In this document: piece after piece, positions 54,713 to 64,000 of the stretch
Layout of the letters: each line of letters starts with the position of its first letter
Position numbering within the stretch: the first letter of the stretch is position 1
NCBI GenBank assembly: GCA_019739225.1
Contig: JAHHDT010000001.1
Location: 992,001-1,056,000, forward strand
Length of the DNA: 64,000 nucleotides
Direction of reading: 5' to 3'
Source of the DNA: Aquamicrobium sp.
GTDB lineage: Bacteria; Pseudomonadota; Alphaproteobacteria; Rhizobiales; Rhizobiaceae
Program-made: the position numbers and the translations under genes
Notes under the pieces: model-generated
Databases searched by the model: none
What the model was told of the DNA's origin: nothing
The model's input: the letters and a program-made list of their open reading frames with translations, nothing else

Positions 54713-54881
54713 AGACGCCGCCTCGACCTTTGCCGGGGCCAGTCAACCAGCGGCGAGGCACTGGCGCAAGTCGGCCAGTCCCCGCGACATGATCATCCTG
54801 ACAACGCGGTTCCTGCAATCTCCTCGCTGGACGAGACAGGTCCAACGTGATCGGCCTGCGCGCCGTTAAGGTTGGCAATGC

Positions 54882-55970
54882 CTACTCCGGCATCGCTCCG
54901 GTATAGATCGCGGTCGGCCTCAGCAGTCTGCCCGTACGCTGCTGCTCGATGGCGTGCGCCGTCCAGCCCGCGCTGCGGCCCACCGCGAACACCGGCGTGA
55001 AAGCGCGCCGCGGAATGCCCAGAGCGTCGAGAAGGATCGCCGTATAGAATTCGACATTGGTGTCGAGCCGGCGGTCCGGCTTGGCGATCTCCAGTGCCCG
55101 GCGCGCATAGGCCTCCACCTCGGCCGCGAAACCAAGGTCGGTTCCGCGCCCGCCAAGCCGCTCCACGGCCTGCTTCAGCACATCGGCCCGGGGGTCGCGC
55201 ACTTTGTAGATGCGATGGCCAAAGCCCATCAGCCGCTCGCCGCGCGCAAGGGCGGCATCGATCCATTCGCCGATCCGATCTGGCGTCGCGATGGTGTCGA
55301 GCATGTCGAGCACCGGTTCGGGCGCCCCGCCGTGCAGCGGCCCCGTCAGCGCGCAGTAGCCGGCCAGCACCGACATCGCGAGGTCGGCCTGCGTGGAAGC
55401 GACCACCCGCGCGGCGAAGGTGGAGGCGTTCATGCCATGGTCGGCCACCGTCACCAGATAGGCATCGAGCGCCTTCGCCTCCTCGTCCGACGCGACCTCG
55501 CCCCGCATCATCCGCAAAAGGTCCGCCGCGTGTCCCATCGACGGGTCAGGCTCGACCGGTGCCTCGCCCTGCGCCTGGCGCACGAGGCATGCGGCAATCA
55601 CCGGCATCGCGCCGACGATGGCTGCCTCCGGCGGCATGCCGTCTGCCGGCGAGATTCCCGCGACGCCGATGCGAAACGCCTCGATCGTCGGCACGCCATC
55701 GGTCACCGGCAGAACCGTTTTCATCCGCGCAAAGGCGGCAACCCTTGCCTCGCCCAGCCAGCGCCGCACGTCCGTCTCATCCACCGGCTTCGCAGAAGCA
55801 GCGCCCCAAAGCCGCGCGACAAGACCCTCGAAGTCTGTCCGCTCGGCGAGGTCGCCGATGCGCGTGCCGGCAACGATCAGTTCGCCGTGCTCGCCATCGA
55901 CGTGGGAAAGCGCGGTCACCGCTGCCGCAACCCCGTCGAGTCCTGCTGCCGATTTGGTGTGAATGGTCAT
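54882..55970 (-). CDS. citrate synthase family enzyme (CitA-like, short form)
   Basis: 362-aa citrate/methylcitrate synthase family protein that would join an acyl-CoA to oxaloacetate. Catalytic regions are TGPLHGGAPEP, MGFGHRIYKVRDPRAD and NVEFYTAI, where Glu takes the place of the usual Asp of NVDFY, and GRSAGWTAHAIEQ. ATG 55970 with AGGAG upstream. It is divergent from a second family member that carries an HTH domain; the two share a promoter with direct repeats. The main housekeeping citrate synthase is presumably elsewhere. Confidence 0.88.
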   Translation of the reverse strand: MTIHTKSAAGLDGVAAAVTALSHVDGEHGELIVAGTRIGDLAERTDFEGLVARLWGAASAKPVDETDVRRWLGEARVAAFARMKTVLPVTDGVPTIEAFRIGVAGISPADGMPPEAAIVGAMPVIAACLVRQAQGEAPVEPDPSMGHAADLLRMMRGEVASDEEAKALDAYLVTVADHGMNASTFAARVVASTQADLAMSVLAGYCALTGPLHGGAPEPVLDMLDTIATPDRIGEWIDAALARGERLMGFGHRIYKVRDPRADVLKQAVERLGGRGTDLGFAAEVEAYARRALEIAKPDRRLDTNVEFYTAILLDALGIPRRAFTPVFAVGRSAGWTAHAIEQQRTGRLLRPTAIYTGAMPE

Positions 55971-56017
55971 CGATCTGTCTCCTGCTGCATCGCAACAAGG
56001 TGATGCCCCTTCCATCA

Positions 56018-56047
56018 TTGATCAATATTGATTAGCTTGATCAATAT
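56018..56047. promoter_or_regulatory. direct repeats of TTGATCAATAT between the citrate synthase genes
   Basis: TTGATCAATAT occurs at 56018-56028 and again at 56037-56047, 19 bp apart. Each contains the palindrome TTGATCAA, and ATCAATATTGAT between them is palindromic too. The second copy includes the start codon of the HTH-citrate synthase gene. This is a likely operator for that protein's HTH domain. Confidence 0.65.
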
Positions 56048-57254
56048 GAAAAATGCGCCGACGCCCGCTTATCTCACCGCCCGCGAAGCCGCTGCCGAGC
56101 TCTCGGTCACGCCCGCGACCCTCTACGCCTATGTCAGTCGCGGCCTGATCCGCTCCGAGGCGGTTGGCGACAGCAGAAGCCGCCGCTATCGCGCCGACGA
56201 CATCCGCGCCCTGCGCGCGCGCCGCAACGCTTCGCCAACGGCCCAAGGCGAAGCGGCGATGCCCGTGCTTGATTCCGCCGTGTCAACGATCACCGAGGCT
56301 GGCCCGATCTATCGCGGCGTGCCTGCAGTCGCCCTGTCCGATACGGCCACGCTGGAGCAGACGGCGCAGATCCTGTGGGACGCGCGCAGTGCCGACCCGT
56401 TCGAGGCCGGAAACATGCCGGTGGTCAGCGCGGAGATGCAGGCAATCATGCAGGCGGCCTTGCCGGCCAAGCCGCTGCCGCGCGCGATCGCCGCCCTGTC
56501 GCTGGCCTGCGACGCCGACCCCCGCGCCCACAACCGCTCGCCCGAAGGCCGCATGGCCGCCGGCGCGCGCGTCATGCGCCTCGTCGCGGCCGCGATCCTC
56601 GGCACGGATCCATCGCCGCGTCCGCTGCACCTGCAACTGGCCGAGGCGTGGATGCCGGGCGAGCCCCGCGCCGGCGAGCTGGTGCGCCGCGCGCTCGTGC
56701 TTCTTGCGGACCATGAGCTGAACGCCTCCACCTGGACCGTGCGCAGCGCCGTCTCCACCGGCCTCAGCCTCCACGACGCCCTGATTGCCGGCCTTGTCGC
56801 GCTTAAGGGTCCGCGCCACGGCGGCGCCGGCCCGCTTGCGGCCCGTTTCGTGACGGAGCTTGCCGAGGGCGACATCGCCGACAGGGTGGCCGACCGTGTA
56901 GAACTGGGCGAAACGATCCCCGGCTTCGGCCATAGCGTCTATGCGGATGGCGACCCGCGCGCGGATGTTTTGCTGCGCGCGCTCATCAAGGCCGGCGCCG
57001 ACAGGCGGCTGGCAGCCGAGGCCCCGGCGCTCGTCACCGAGGCGACGGGCCTGCATCCAAACATCGATTACGCGCTGGCAGTGATGATGCGTATGTTCAG
57101 CATGCCTGTCGGACACGAGACGGCGATCTTCGCCGTCGCCCGCACGGCCGGCTGGGTCGCGCACGGCATCGAACAACTGGAGACCGGCACGCTCATCCGG
57201 CCCCGCGCCCGTTATGTAGGCCCGGAGCCGGGACGATCTCACTCCACCGGCTAG
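56046..57254 (+). CDS. citrate synthase family protein with N-terminal HTH domain
   Basis: 402-aa protein. Residues 1-70 form a MerR/excisionase-like helix-turn-helix (YLTAREAAAELSVTPATLYAYVSRGLIRSE, then the wing SRSRRYRADDIRAL). The rest is a citrate synthase fold with the catalytic pieces GPRHGGAG, IPGFGHSVYADGDPRAD, NIDYAL and ARTAGWVAHGIEQ. It could sense an acyl-CoA or oxaloacetate-related ligand and bind DNA. ATG 56046 has no ribosome binding site and lies inside the repeat, so a leaderless start is possible. Paired divergently with the CitA-like gene. Confidence 0.88.
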   Translation: MKNAPTPAYLTAREAAAELSVTPATLYAYVSRGLIRSEAVGDSRSRRYRADDIRALRARRNASPTAQGEAAMPVLDSAVSTITEAGPIYRGVPAVALSDTATLEQTAQILWDARSADPFEAGNMPVVSAEMQAIMQAALPAKPLPRAIAALSLACDADPRAHNRSPEGRMAAGARVMRLVAAAILGTDPSPRPLHLQLAEAWMPGEPRAGELVRRALVLLADHELNASTWTVRSAVSTGLSLHDALIAGLVALKGPRHGGAGPLAARFVTELAEGDIADRVADRVELGETIPGFGHSVYADGDPRADVLLRALIKAGADRRLAAEAPALVTEATGLHPNIDYALAVMMRMFSMPVGHETAIFAVARTAGWVAHGIEQLETGTLIRPRARYVGPEPGRSHSTG

Positions 57255-57257
57255 ACG

Positions 57258-57683
57258 TCAGACCGGCAGCGCCTCCTCCGCATACTGCGCCGCGTATTCG
57301 GCGTTTGGCGGGATCGGCTTGATGATATCGATCAGCACGCCGTTCGGGTCGGCGGTGATGAAGTGGCGCTGGCCGAAATCCTCGTCGCGCAGCGAACGCA
57401 GCACCGGCAGCCCGGCGGCCACCAGCCGGTCATGCACGGTATCCACGTCTTCGACCTCGAAGTTGAGCAGCAGGCCCGACACGCGGCCCCTGCCCTGTTC
57501 GGGGATGGTCTCATGGCTGCCGTCGAGGATCGCGAGGTTGATCGTCTCGTCCTCGCTCGATGTCAGATGGACGTACCAGTCGCTTTCGAACATCACCGTG
57601 AACCCGAAATGCTGGACATAGAACGCAGTCGTACCGGCAACGTCGCCGGTCATGATGACGGGGTAATAGCTGGTCGCTTTCAT
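57258..57683 (-). CDS. VOC family protein (glyoxalase/bleomycin-resistance fold)
   Basis: 141-aa vicinal-oxygen-chelate protein: [36 protein letters not shown], with [24 protein letters not shown] and a C-terminal [18 protein letters not shown]. Metal ligands are not clear enough to name the activity. ATG 57683 with AAAGGAAA. Divergent from the TetR gene, which probably represses it through the paired operators. Confidence 0.85.
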   Translation of the reverse strand: MKATSYYPVIMTGDVAGTTAFYVQHFGFTVMFESDWYVHLTSSEDETINLAILDGSHETIPEQGRGRVSGLLLNFEVEDVDTVHDRLVAAGLPVLRSLRDEDFGQRHFITADPNGVLIDIIKPIPPNAEYAAQYAEEALPV

Positions 57684-57707
57684 GGTCTTTCCTTTCGCTT
57701 GGGTGTC

Positions 57708-57756
57708 ACATACAATCTGCATGTATCTACTTAACTAACATACAGGCTGCATGTAT
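57708..57756. promoter_or_regulatory. two TetR-type operators, ACATACA..CTGCATGTAT
   Basis: ACATACAATCTGCATGTAT (57708-57726) and ACATACAGGCTGCATGTAT (57738-57756), 30 bp apart and 17/19 identical. Each has inverted ATACA/TGTAT arms. The second includes the ATG of the TetR gene. They lie between the divergent VOC and TetR genes. Confidence 0.75.
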
Positions 57757-58351
57757 GCAAGACGAAAAATCACAACGCCGTTCCAATCGCGAGCGCACGG
57801 AGGCAACCCGCGCCGCGCTGCTTGATGCGGCACGAAAACTGTTCGTGGAAAAATCCTATGCGGAGACCGGCACGCCGGAAATCGTGGCCGCCGCCGGCGT
57901 CACGCGCGGCGCGCTCTATCACCATTTCGCTGACAAGCAGGCCCTGCTGCGCGCCGTTGTGGAAGCGGAATCGCAGGCCGTGGCCGACGAGGTGGAGAAA
58001 GCAGCACCCGTCAGCCTCGCGCCACTCGACGCACTGAGGGTTGGCAGCGCTGCCTTTCTCGCGGCAATGACGCCCCCCGGCCGGACCCGGCTGCTGCTGC
58101 TCGATGGCCCTGCCGTGCTGGGCCGCGCAGGCATGGACGAGATCGAGAGCCGGCATGGCGGCCGCACGCTGCGGGAGGGATTGACCGCGGCCATGGAAGA
58201 CGGCGCGATCCGCCGGCTTCCTGTGGACGCGCTCGCCGCGCAGCTTTCGGCCGCCTTCGACCGCGCTGCGCTCGCCATCGAAGCCGGCGCTCGATCGGAA
58301 GACCACGCCGAGGTTCTGTCAGCCCTCCTGACGGGGCTCTCCGACCAGTGA
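57755..58351 (+). CDS. TetR family regulator
   Basis: 198-aa TetR regulator. HTH EATRAALLDAARKLFVEKSYAETGTPEIVAAAGVTRGALYHHFADKQALLRAVV, then the variable ligand domain. It probably represses itself and the VOC gene through the two operators covering its start. Its 3' end overlaps the next, convergent TetR gene by 33 nt. Inducer unknown. Confidence 0.9.
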   Translation: MQDEKSQRRSNRERTEATRAALLDAARKLFVEKSYAETGTPEIVAAAGVTRGALYHHFADKQALLRAVVEAESQAVADEVEKAAPVSLAPLDALRVGSAAFLAAMTPPGRTRLLLLDGPAVLGRAGMDEIESRHGGRTLREGLTAAMEDGAIRRLPVDALAAQLSAAFDRAALAIEAGARSEDHAEVLSALLTGLSDQ

Positions 58352-58960
58352 CGGCACCGCCAGCCCGAGATAGCCGCGTATCGCGCGGCCCAGGCGCCGC
58401 TGCAGATCGTCGAAATCCCTCTGCCCCGCCTGGATCGCAGCCTCGGACATGCCGCGCGCCAGCGCCATCACGTCCATCCCGGTGCGCTCCGGCTCGGCGA
58501 CATTCCGGTCCCGAAGCACATCGATAATCAACTCGCGCATGCGCGCCTTGAGCGCATGTATCTCGTCGTCTAGCTGAAGCTCCGGCTCCTCGCGCTCCAG
58601 CGCCTGCGCCAGCGCGGGCCGTCGCAGGTGATGGCGCAGGCTTGCCGCCGTCAGCGCATCGATCGCGAAGGCGAGGTCCCGGCCCCTCGCCTCCAGGGCC
58701 GCCTGCTCGAAATCGGCCAGCATCTCCTGCCGCATGCGCCGGATCAGTTCGGCGAGAATGGCCTGCTTGCCGGGAAAGTATTGGTAGAGCGAGCCCACCG
58801 ACACTCCCGCCAGCGCGGCGACGTGGTTCGTCGTCAGCCCATGCCCGCCTTCCGTCTCCAGAATGCGAGCAGCCGCCTCCAGGATGGCCGCGCAGGTCGC
58901 CCGGCTGCGGCCTTGGCGCGGCGCCTTGCGGGGGTTCAGTCTGGTTTCGTCACTGGTCAT
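58319..58960 (-). CDS. TetR family regulator
   Basis: 213-aa TetR regulator. HTH TCAAILEAAARILETEGGHGLTTNHVAALAGVSVGSLYQYFPGKQAILAEL; C-terminal ligand domain with ELQLDDEIHALKARM. ATG 58960. Divergent from the SDR gene at 59038, with a near-palindrome between them, so that SDR gene is the likely target. Convergent with the TetR gene above. Confidence 0.9.
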   Translation of the reverse strand: MTSDETRLNPRKAPRQGRSRATCAAILEAAARILETEGGHGLTTNHVAALAGVSVGSLYQYFPGKQAILAELIRRMRQEMLADFEQAALEARGRDLAFAIDALTAASLRHHLRRPALAQALEREEPELQLDDEIHALKARMRELIIDVLRDRNVAEPERTGMDVMALARGMSEAAIQAGQRDFDDLQRRLGRAIRGYLGLAVPSLVGEPRQEG

Positions 58961-58977
58961 CGGATGCGAGTAGAAAC

Positions 58978-58993
58978 GCGAGCAATTGTTCGC
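58978..58993. promoter_or_regulatory. near-palindromic operator candidate between TetR and SDR genes
   Basis: GCGAGCAATTGTTCGC matches its reverse complement at 14 of 16 positions. Its location in the 77-nt divergent region suggests the TetR binding site. Confidence 0.5.
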
Positions 58994-59037
58994 ATTATTG
59001 TCGAAGGCAATTCGTGGTCAACCCGGACGGAAAATTT

Positions 59038-59796
59038 ATGCCCGGCAGATTCGACTTTCACGGCAGGACGGTTCTCGTCACCGGCGGCGGGCGCGGCATC
59101 GGCCTCGAAATGACGCGTCAACTCGCAGCGAAAGGCGCCCGGGTGGTGGTGGTCGGCCGCGATGCCGACGCGCTTGCGGCCGTCACGGCGGAGCTAGGCC
59201 AAGTCGTGGCGACAAGGCGGGCAGACCTGGGCGCCCCCGGCGCGGTGCCGTCGCTGGCGGCATGGATGCGCGAGAACCATCCGGATTGCAGCGTCCTCAT
59301 CAACAACGCCGCCATCATGCACCACCTCGATCTGACCACGCATAGCCTCGACCGGCTCGAGGCGATCGACGCGGAGGTCGCAATCAACATGACGGCGCCG
59401 CTGCAGCTCGCCGTGGCGATGCTGCCGCTGTTGCGCACGCACCGCTCGGCGGCGGTCGTCAATGTCACATCGGGCCTCGCCATCGCACCCAAGCGGGAAG
59501 CGGCGGTCTATTGCGCCACCAAGGCGGCGCTGCGCAGCTTCACCCGTTCGCTGCGCGATCAGTGCCGCGCATCGGGCCTGCCGATACAGGTTTCGGAAGC
59601 GGTGATGACGCTCGTCGACACCACGCTCTCCCGCCCCGGCGCGGTGCGCAAATATCCGCCGGCTCGCGCCGCCGCCGACCTTATCGCCGGGGTTGAGCGC
59701 GGCCAGGATGAAATCTGGATCGAAAAGACGAAGCTGCTGCGTGTCGTCCATCGCCTCTCACCCGGCCTCGCCTACCGCATCATGCGCGACCGCTGA
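59038..59796 (+). CDS. short-chain dehydrogenase/reductase (DltE-like)
   Basis: 252-aa SDR with the NAD(P) loop VLVTGGGRGIGLEMTRQLAA, NNAA motif INNAAIMHHL, catalytic Ser in VNVTSGLA and Tyr-x3-Lys in YCATKAALRSFTRSL. ATG 59038 with GGACGG upstream. It is controlled presumably by the divergent TetR. A methyltransferase gene follows after 30 nt. Substrate unknown. Confidence 0.9.
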   Translation: MPGRFDFHGRTVLVTGGGRGIGLEMTRQLAAKGARVVVVGRDADALAAVTAELGQVVATRRADLGAPGAVPSLAAWMRENHPDCSVLINNAAIMHHLDLTTHSLDRLEAIDAEVAINMTAPLQLAVAMLPLLRTHRSAAVVNVTSGLAIAPKREAAVYCATKAALRSFTRSLRDQCRASGLPIQVSEAVMTLVDTTLSRPGAVRKYPPARAAADLIAGVERGQDEIWIEKTKLLRVVHRLSPGLAYRIMRDR

Positions 59797-59826
59797 AACC
59801 GCAATTGTCGAAGGGAAACGTCCCCG

Positions 59827-60396
59827 ATGTCCGAGCTTGCCGCTTTCTCCGCCCAGCTTCTGCGCAGACCGCGAGAGGTCTCTGCCATCGCGCCCTCCTC
59901 GCCTCACCTGTGCCGGGCGATGGCGGCGCAGATCCCGCGCTCGGCCCGTCGGGTCGCCGAATTCGGCCCGGGAACCGGCAACGTGACGCGTGCGATAATC
60001 GACGTCGGCATCGAACCGGAAGACCTCAGCCTGTTCGAGATCAATCCGGCCTTCTGTCAGGTCCTGCGCGCGACCTACCCGGCCGTCGCCGTCTTCAACG
60101 AGCCGGCCGAGATGCTGGCGCTTGCCGGGCCGGCTCCATTCGATGCGGTCGTCTCCGGCCTGCCGCTCCTGTCGATGTCCGCGGCAACACAGGAAGCCAT
60201 CGTCTCGGCCGCCTTCTCCGGGCTGGGTGAGGACGGCGTCTATATCCAGTTCACCTACGGCCCCGTCTCGCCGCTGCGTGAAACCATCGCCGCGCGGCTG
60301 GGTCTCGGCTACACCCGCACCCGTCGCATCTGGCGCAACCTGCCGCCCGCGACCGTCTATGTTTACCGGCGCGCACGTTCCGCCGCCTCACCCTGA
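59827..60396 (+). CDS. SAM-dependent methyltransferase, phospholipid N-methyltransferase-like
   Basis: 189-aa methyltransferase. Motif I AEFGPGTGNVTRAII, the acidic residue in LFEINPAFCQ, FDAVVSGLPLLSM and IQFTYGPVSPLRE agree with PmtA-like and ribosomal-RNA-dimethylase-like proteins; the FSAQLLRRPREVSAIAPSSP start with no N-terminal hydrophobic stretch favours the PmtA-like group. ATG 59827. In the same direction as the SDR gene, so co-transcription is likely. Overlaps the next gene by 9 nt at the 3' ends. Confidence 0.7.
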   Translation: MSELAAFSAQLLRRPREVSAIAPSSPHLCRAMAAQIPRSARRVAEFGPGTGNVTRAIIDVGIEPEDLSLFEINPAFCQVLRATYPAVAVFNEPAEMLALAGPAPFDAVVSGLPLLSMSAATQEAIVSAAFSGLGEDGVYIQFTYGPVSPLRETIAARLGLGYTRTRRIWRNLPPATVYVYRRARSAASP

Positions 60397-60939
60397 AGGC
60401 AGCGTTGTGTCGCCCGCACCCAGCGATCGCTGCATCAGCACGGTGTCGACCCATCGGCCGAGCTTGAAGCCCACCGAGGTGAACGTTCCGGCATGGGCAA
60501 ATCCCATGCGCCTGTGCAGCGCGATGGAACCCTCGTTGCCGCTGTTGCCGATCACTGCCAGCATCTGCCGCCACGGCCCCTTTTCGCAGCGCGCAATCAG
60601 CTCGCCCAGCAACGCGCTGCCGATGCCCTTTCCCGCAAGTCCGTCGGCGACATAAACGGAATCCTCGATCGAAAACCGATAGGCCGGCCGCGGCCTGTAA
60701 GCCGTGGCATAGGCGTAACCGACCACCTGCCCGTCGAGTTCGGCGGCAAGATACGGAAGCCCCGCGGCAAGCACCGCCGCGCGCCGCGCCAGCATCTCCT
60801 CGACCGCCGGCGGCACTTCCTCGAAGGTCGCCAGCCCATGAAGCACATGATGCGCGTAGATCTCCCGGATCGCCGCCATGTCGGCCTCGCCCGCATCGCG
60901 AACGGTTACGCTTGTCCTGGGGGCACCCGCATCAGCCAT
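60388..60939 (-). CDS. GNAT acetyltransferase, phosphinothricin-acetyltransferase type
   Basis: 183-aa GNAT of the PAT/MnaT type, which acetylate L-phosphinothricin, methionine sulfoximine or similar amino acid analogs. Typical pieces are IREIYAHHVLHGLATFEEVPP, GYAYATAYRPRPAYRFSIEDSVYV, motif A GLAGKGIGSALLGELI and LHRRMGFAHAGTFTSVGFKLGRWVDTVLMQ. ATG 60939. Convergent with the methyltransferase gene. Confidence 0.9.
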   Translation of the reverse strand: MADAGAPRTSVTVRDAGEADMAAIREIYAHHVLHGLATFEEVPPAVEEMLARRAAVLAAGLPYLAAELDGQVVGYAYATAYRPRPAYRFSIEDSVYVADGLAGKGIGSALLGELIARCEKGPWRQMLAVIGNSGNEGSIALHRRMGFAHAGTFTSVGFKLGRWVDTVLMQRSLGAGDTTLPSG

Positions 60940-61042
60940 GGCTTCACCTGCTCGCTCGACGTTGCATGCCCGCCATCATGCGCGATGATTTAGAATAAGG
61001 AAAGATTTGCCTGTTGATGATTCATATGAGATTTTCTTTGAT

Positions 61043-61978
61043 ATGAGAGGCCTCAATCTCGACTATCTGCGCACCTTCGTTGCCGTCGTGGAGCACGGGG
61101 GCTTTTCGGCGGCGGCCGCCCGGCTGGGACTGACGCAACCTGCCGTCAGCCTGCAGATCCGCCAGCTCGAAAAGCGTCTGGGCGTCAGGCTCATCGAACG
61201 GGTCGGACGTGGCACACGCCCCACGCCCGCAGGCGCGGAACTTCTACACCACGCCGGAAGGATAGAAGGCGAGGTCGCGGCCACGCTTGACGCTGTCGGG
61301 CGCCATGCATCCGGCACGATGGGTCTTGTGAGACTCGGCACCGGCGCGACCGCCTGCATCTTCCTCCTGCCGCCGCTGTTGCGCGAACTGCGCGAGCGCT
61401 TTCCTGATCTCGAAATCACCGTCAGCACCGGCAACACGGCTGAAATCGTCCGGGCCGTCGAGGAAAACACACTCGACATCGCTCTGGTCACCATGCCGGC
61501 ATCGGGCCGCATTCTCGAAATACAGCCGGTCATGGAGGAAGAATTCGTGGCAATCGCCCCGCCGGGCACTGTGTTGCCCGGTCCCGCGACCCCTGCCGCA
61601 CTGGCGGAAATGCCGTTGCTGCTCTTCGAACCGGGCGGCAACACGCGCCGTATCGTCGATCAATGGTTTGCCTCTGCCGGCATCCAGTTCAAGCCGGCGA
61701 TGTCGCTCGGCAGCGTCGAGGCGATCAAGGAACTGGTCGCGGCCGGCCTCGGCTGCTCGATCCTGCCGGCATCGTCGCTCGGCGCGGAGAAACGAAAAGG
61801 CGCAGCCTCGTATTCTCGCCTGTCGCCGCCGCTGCATCGCACCCTGGCGAGCGTCGTGCGGCGCGACAAGCCGCTCACCCGCGGCATCAGGGAAATGCTG
61901 CGTGCGCTGGAGCGACTGGCACCGGATGCTCCCGCCTCTCGTCCCACGTCATCGGACAAAGAAAAACCCGGCGTGTAG
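61043..61978 (+). CDS. LysR family transcriptional regulator
   Basis: 311-aa LysR regulator: HTH LRTFVAVVEHGGFSAAAARLGLTQPAVSLQIRQLEKRLG, then an effector domain with LGTGATACIFLLPPLLREL and LVAAGLGCSILPASSLG. The ATG at 61043 fits the family N-terminus but has no ribosome binding site; a TTG at 61007 (12 codons more) sits behind AAGGAAAG, so the start may be there. Monocistronic; target not obvious. Confidence 0.88.
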   Translation: MRGLNLDYLRTFVAVVEHGGFSAAAARLGLTQPAVSLQIRQLEKRLGVRLIERVGRGTRPTPAGAELLHHAGRIEGEVAATLDAVGRHASGTMGLVRLGTGATACIFLLPPLLRELRERFPDLEITVSTGNTAEIVRAVEENTLDIALVTMPASGRILEIQPVMEEEFVAIAPPGTVLPGPATPAALAEMPLLLFEPGGNTRRIVDQWFASAGIQFKPAMSLGSVEAIKELVAAGLGCSILPASSLGAEKRKGAASYSRLSPPLHRTLASVVRRDKPLTRGIREMLRALERLAPDAPASRPTSSDKEKPGV

Positions 61979-61988
61979 CCGGGTTTTT
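61962..61988. terminator. bidirectional terminator between the LysR gene and rpoD
   Basis: AAAAACCCGGC-GTGTA-GCCGGGTTTTT: an 11-bp stem with T-runs on both strands. It includes the stop codon of the LysR gene and serves the convergent rpoD transcript as well. Confidence 0.92.
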
Positions 61989-62024
61989 CAATTTAGCTTC
62001 AAACGCTTGAGCTTGCTTCCAGAC

Positions 62025-64000
<1,976 letters not shown>

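Overview
The window is a GC-rich stretch of about 64 kb from an alphaproteobacterial chromosome. The partial rpoD at the right edge, a DUF982 protein, a UPF0260 protein, the citrate synthase pair, and many LysR, GntR and TetR regulators next to ABC and TTT transporters suggest Hyphomicrobiales (Rhizobiales), probably Phyllobacteriaceae-like. This assignment rests on gene content and protein resemblance only; no 16S gene or database search was available. I recognise no phage, transposase, integrase or CRISPR array.

Layout. (1) 73-8330: moeA, a tripartite tricarboxylate transporter (tctCBA) and its two-component system, whose histidine kinase is fused to a periplasmic solute-binding domain. (2) 8333-12795: mobA, dodecin, LysR with a quinone-reductase-like flavoprotein, DUF982, a small lipoprotein, a SIMPL protein and a tRNA with CAU anticodon (probable tRNA-Ile2). 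(3) 13759-22114: a catabolic module with a sugar-type ABC importer, an enolase-superfamily dehydratase, a GntR regulator, a GlcG-like protein and a GMC oxidoreductase. (4) 22300-33914: a module for peptides or conjugates of D-amino acids, with an oligopeptide ABC importer, a LysR regulator, N-acyl-D-amino-acid deacylase, D-aminopeptidase, a D-threonine-aldolase-type PLP enzyme and a class-A beta-lactamase-like serine hydrolase. Modules 3 and 4 are bordered by gene-poor, eroded-looking DNA (12796-13758 and 33915-34949), with the tRNA at the left end, so they look like accessory cargo. (5) 35116-42917: an Rrf2 regulator, the sulfate ABC importer (sbp-cysTWA), murJ and an SLC13-type permease with RCK domains. 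(6) 43062-64000: mostly core or conserved genes, including a methyltransferase, an alpha/beta-hydrolase-LuxR fusion, an OmpA-like protein with a long acidic Pro/Ala/Glu region, an exonuclease-CBS-DUF294 protein, SDRs, HlyU, YjbQ, a divergent citrate synthase pair of which one carries a DNA-binding domain, TetR regulators with visible operators, and rpoD.

How the genes work together. In module 4 the importer would bring in short peptides, the deacylase and D-aminopeptidase would release free D-amino acids, and the aldolase-type enzyme would cleave beta-hydroxy D-amino acids; the LysR gene in the middle has a perfect inverted repeat at its promoter. In module 3 the ABC importer would take up a sugar, polyol or sugar acid that the GMC oxidase and the dehydratase process. 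The sulfate cluster is probably controlled by the adjacent cysteine-rich Rrf2 protein.

The strongest candidates for something little described are the kinase-binding-protein fusion, the D-amino-acid peptide locus, the DNA-binding citrate synthase with direct operator repeats, and the exonuclease-CBS-nucleotidyltransferase protein.
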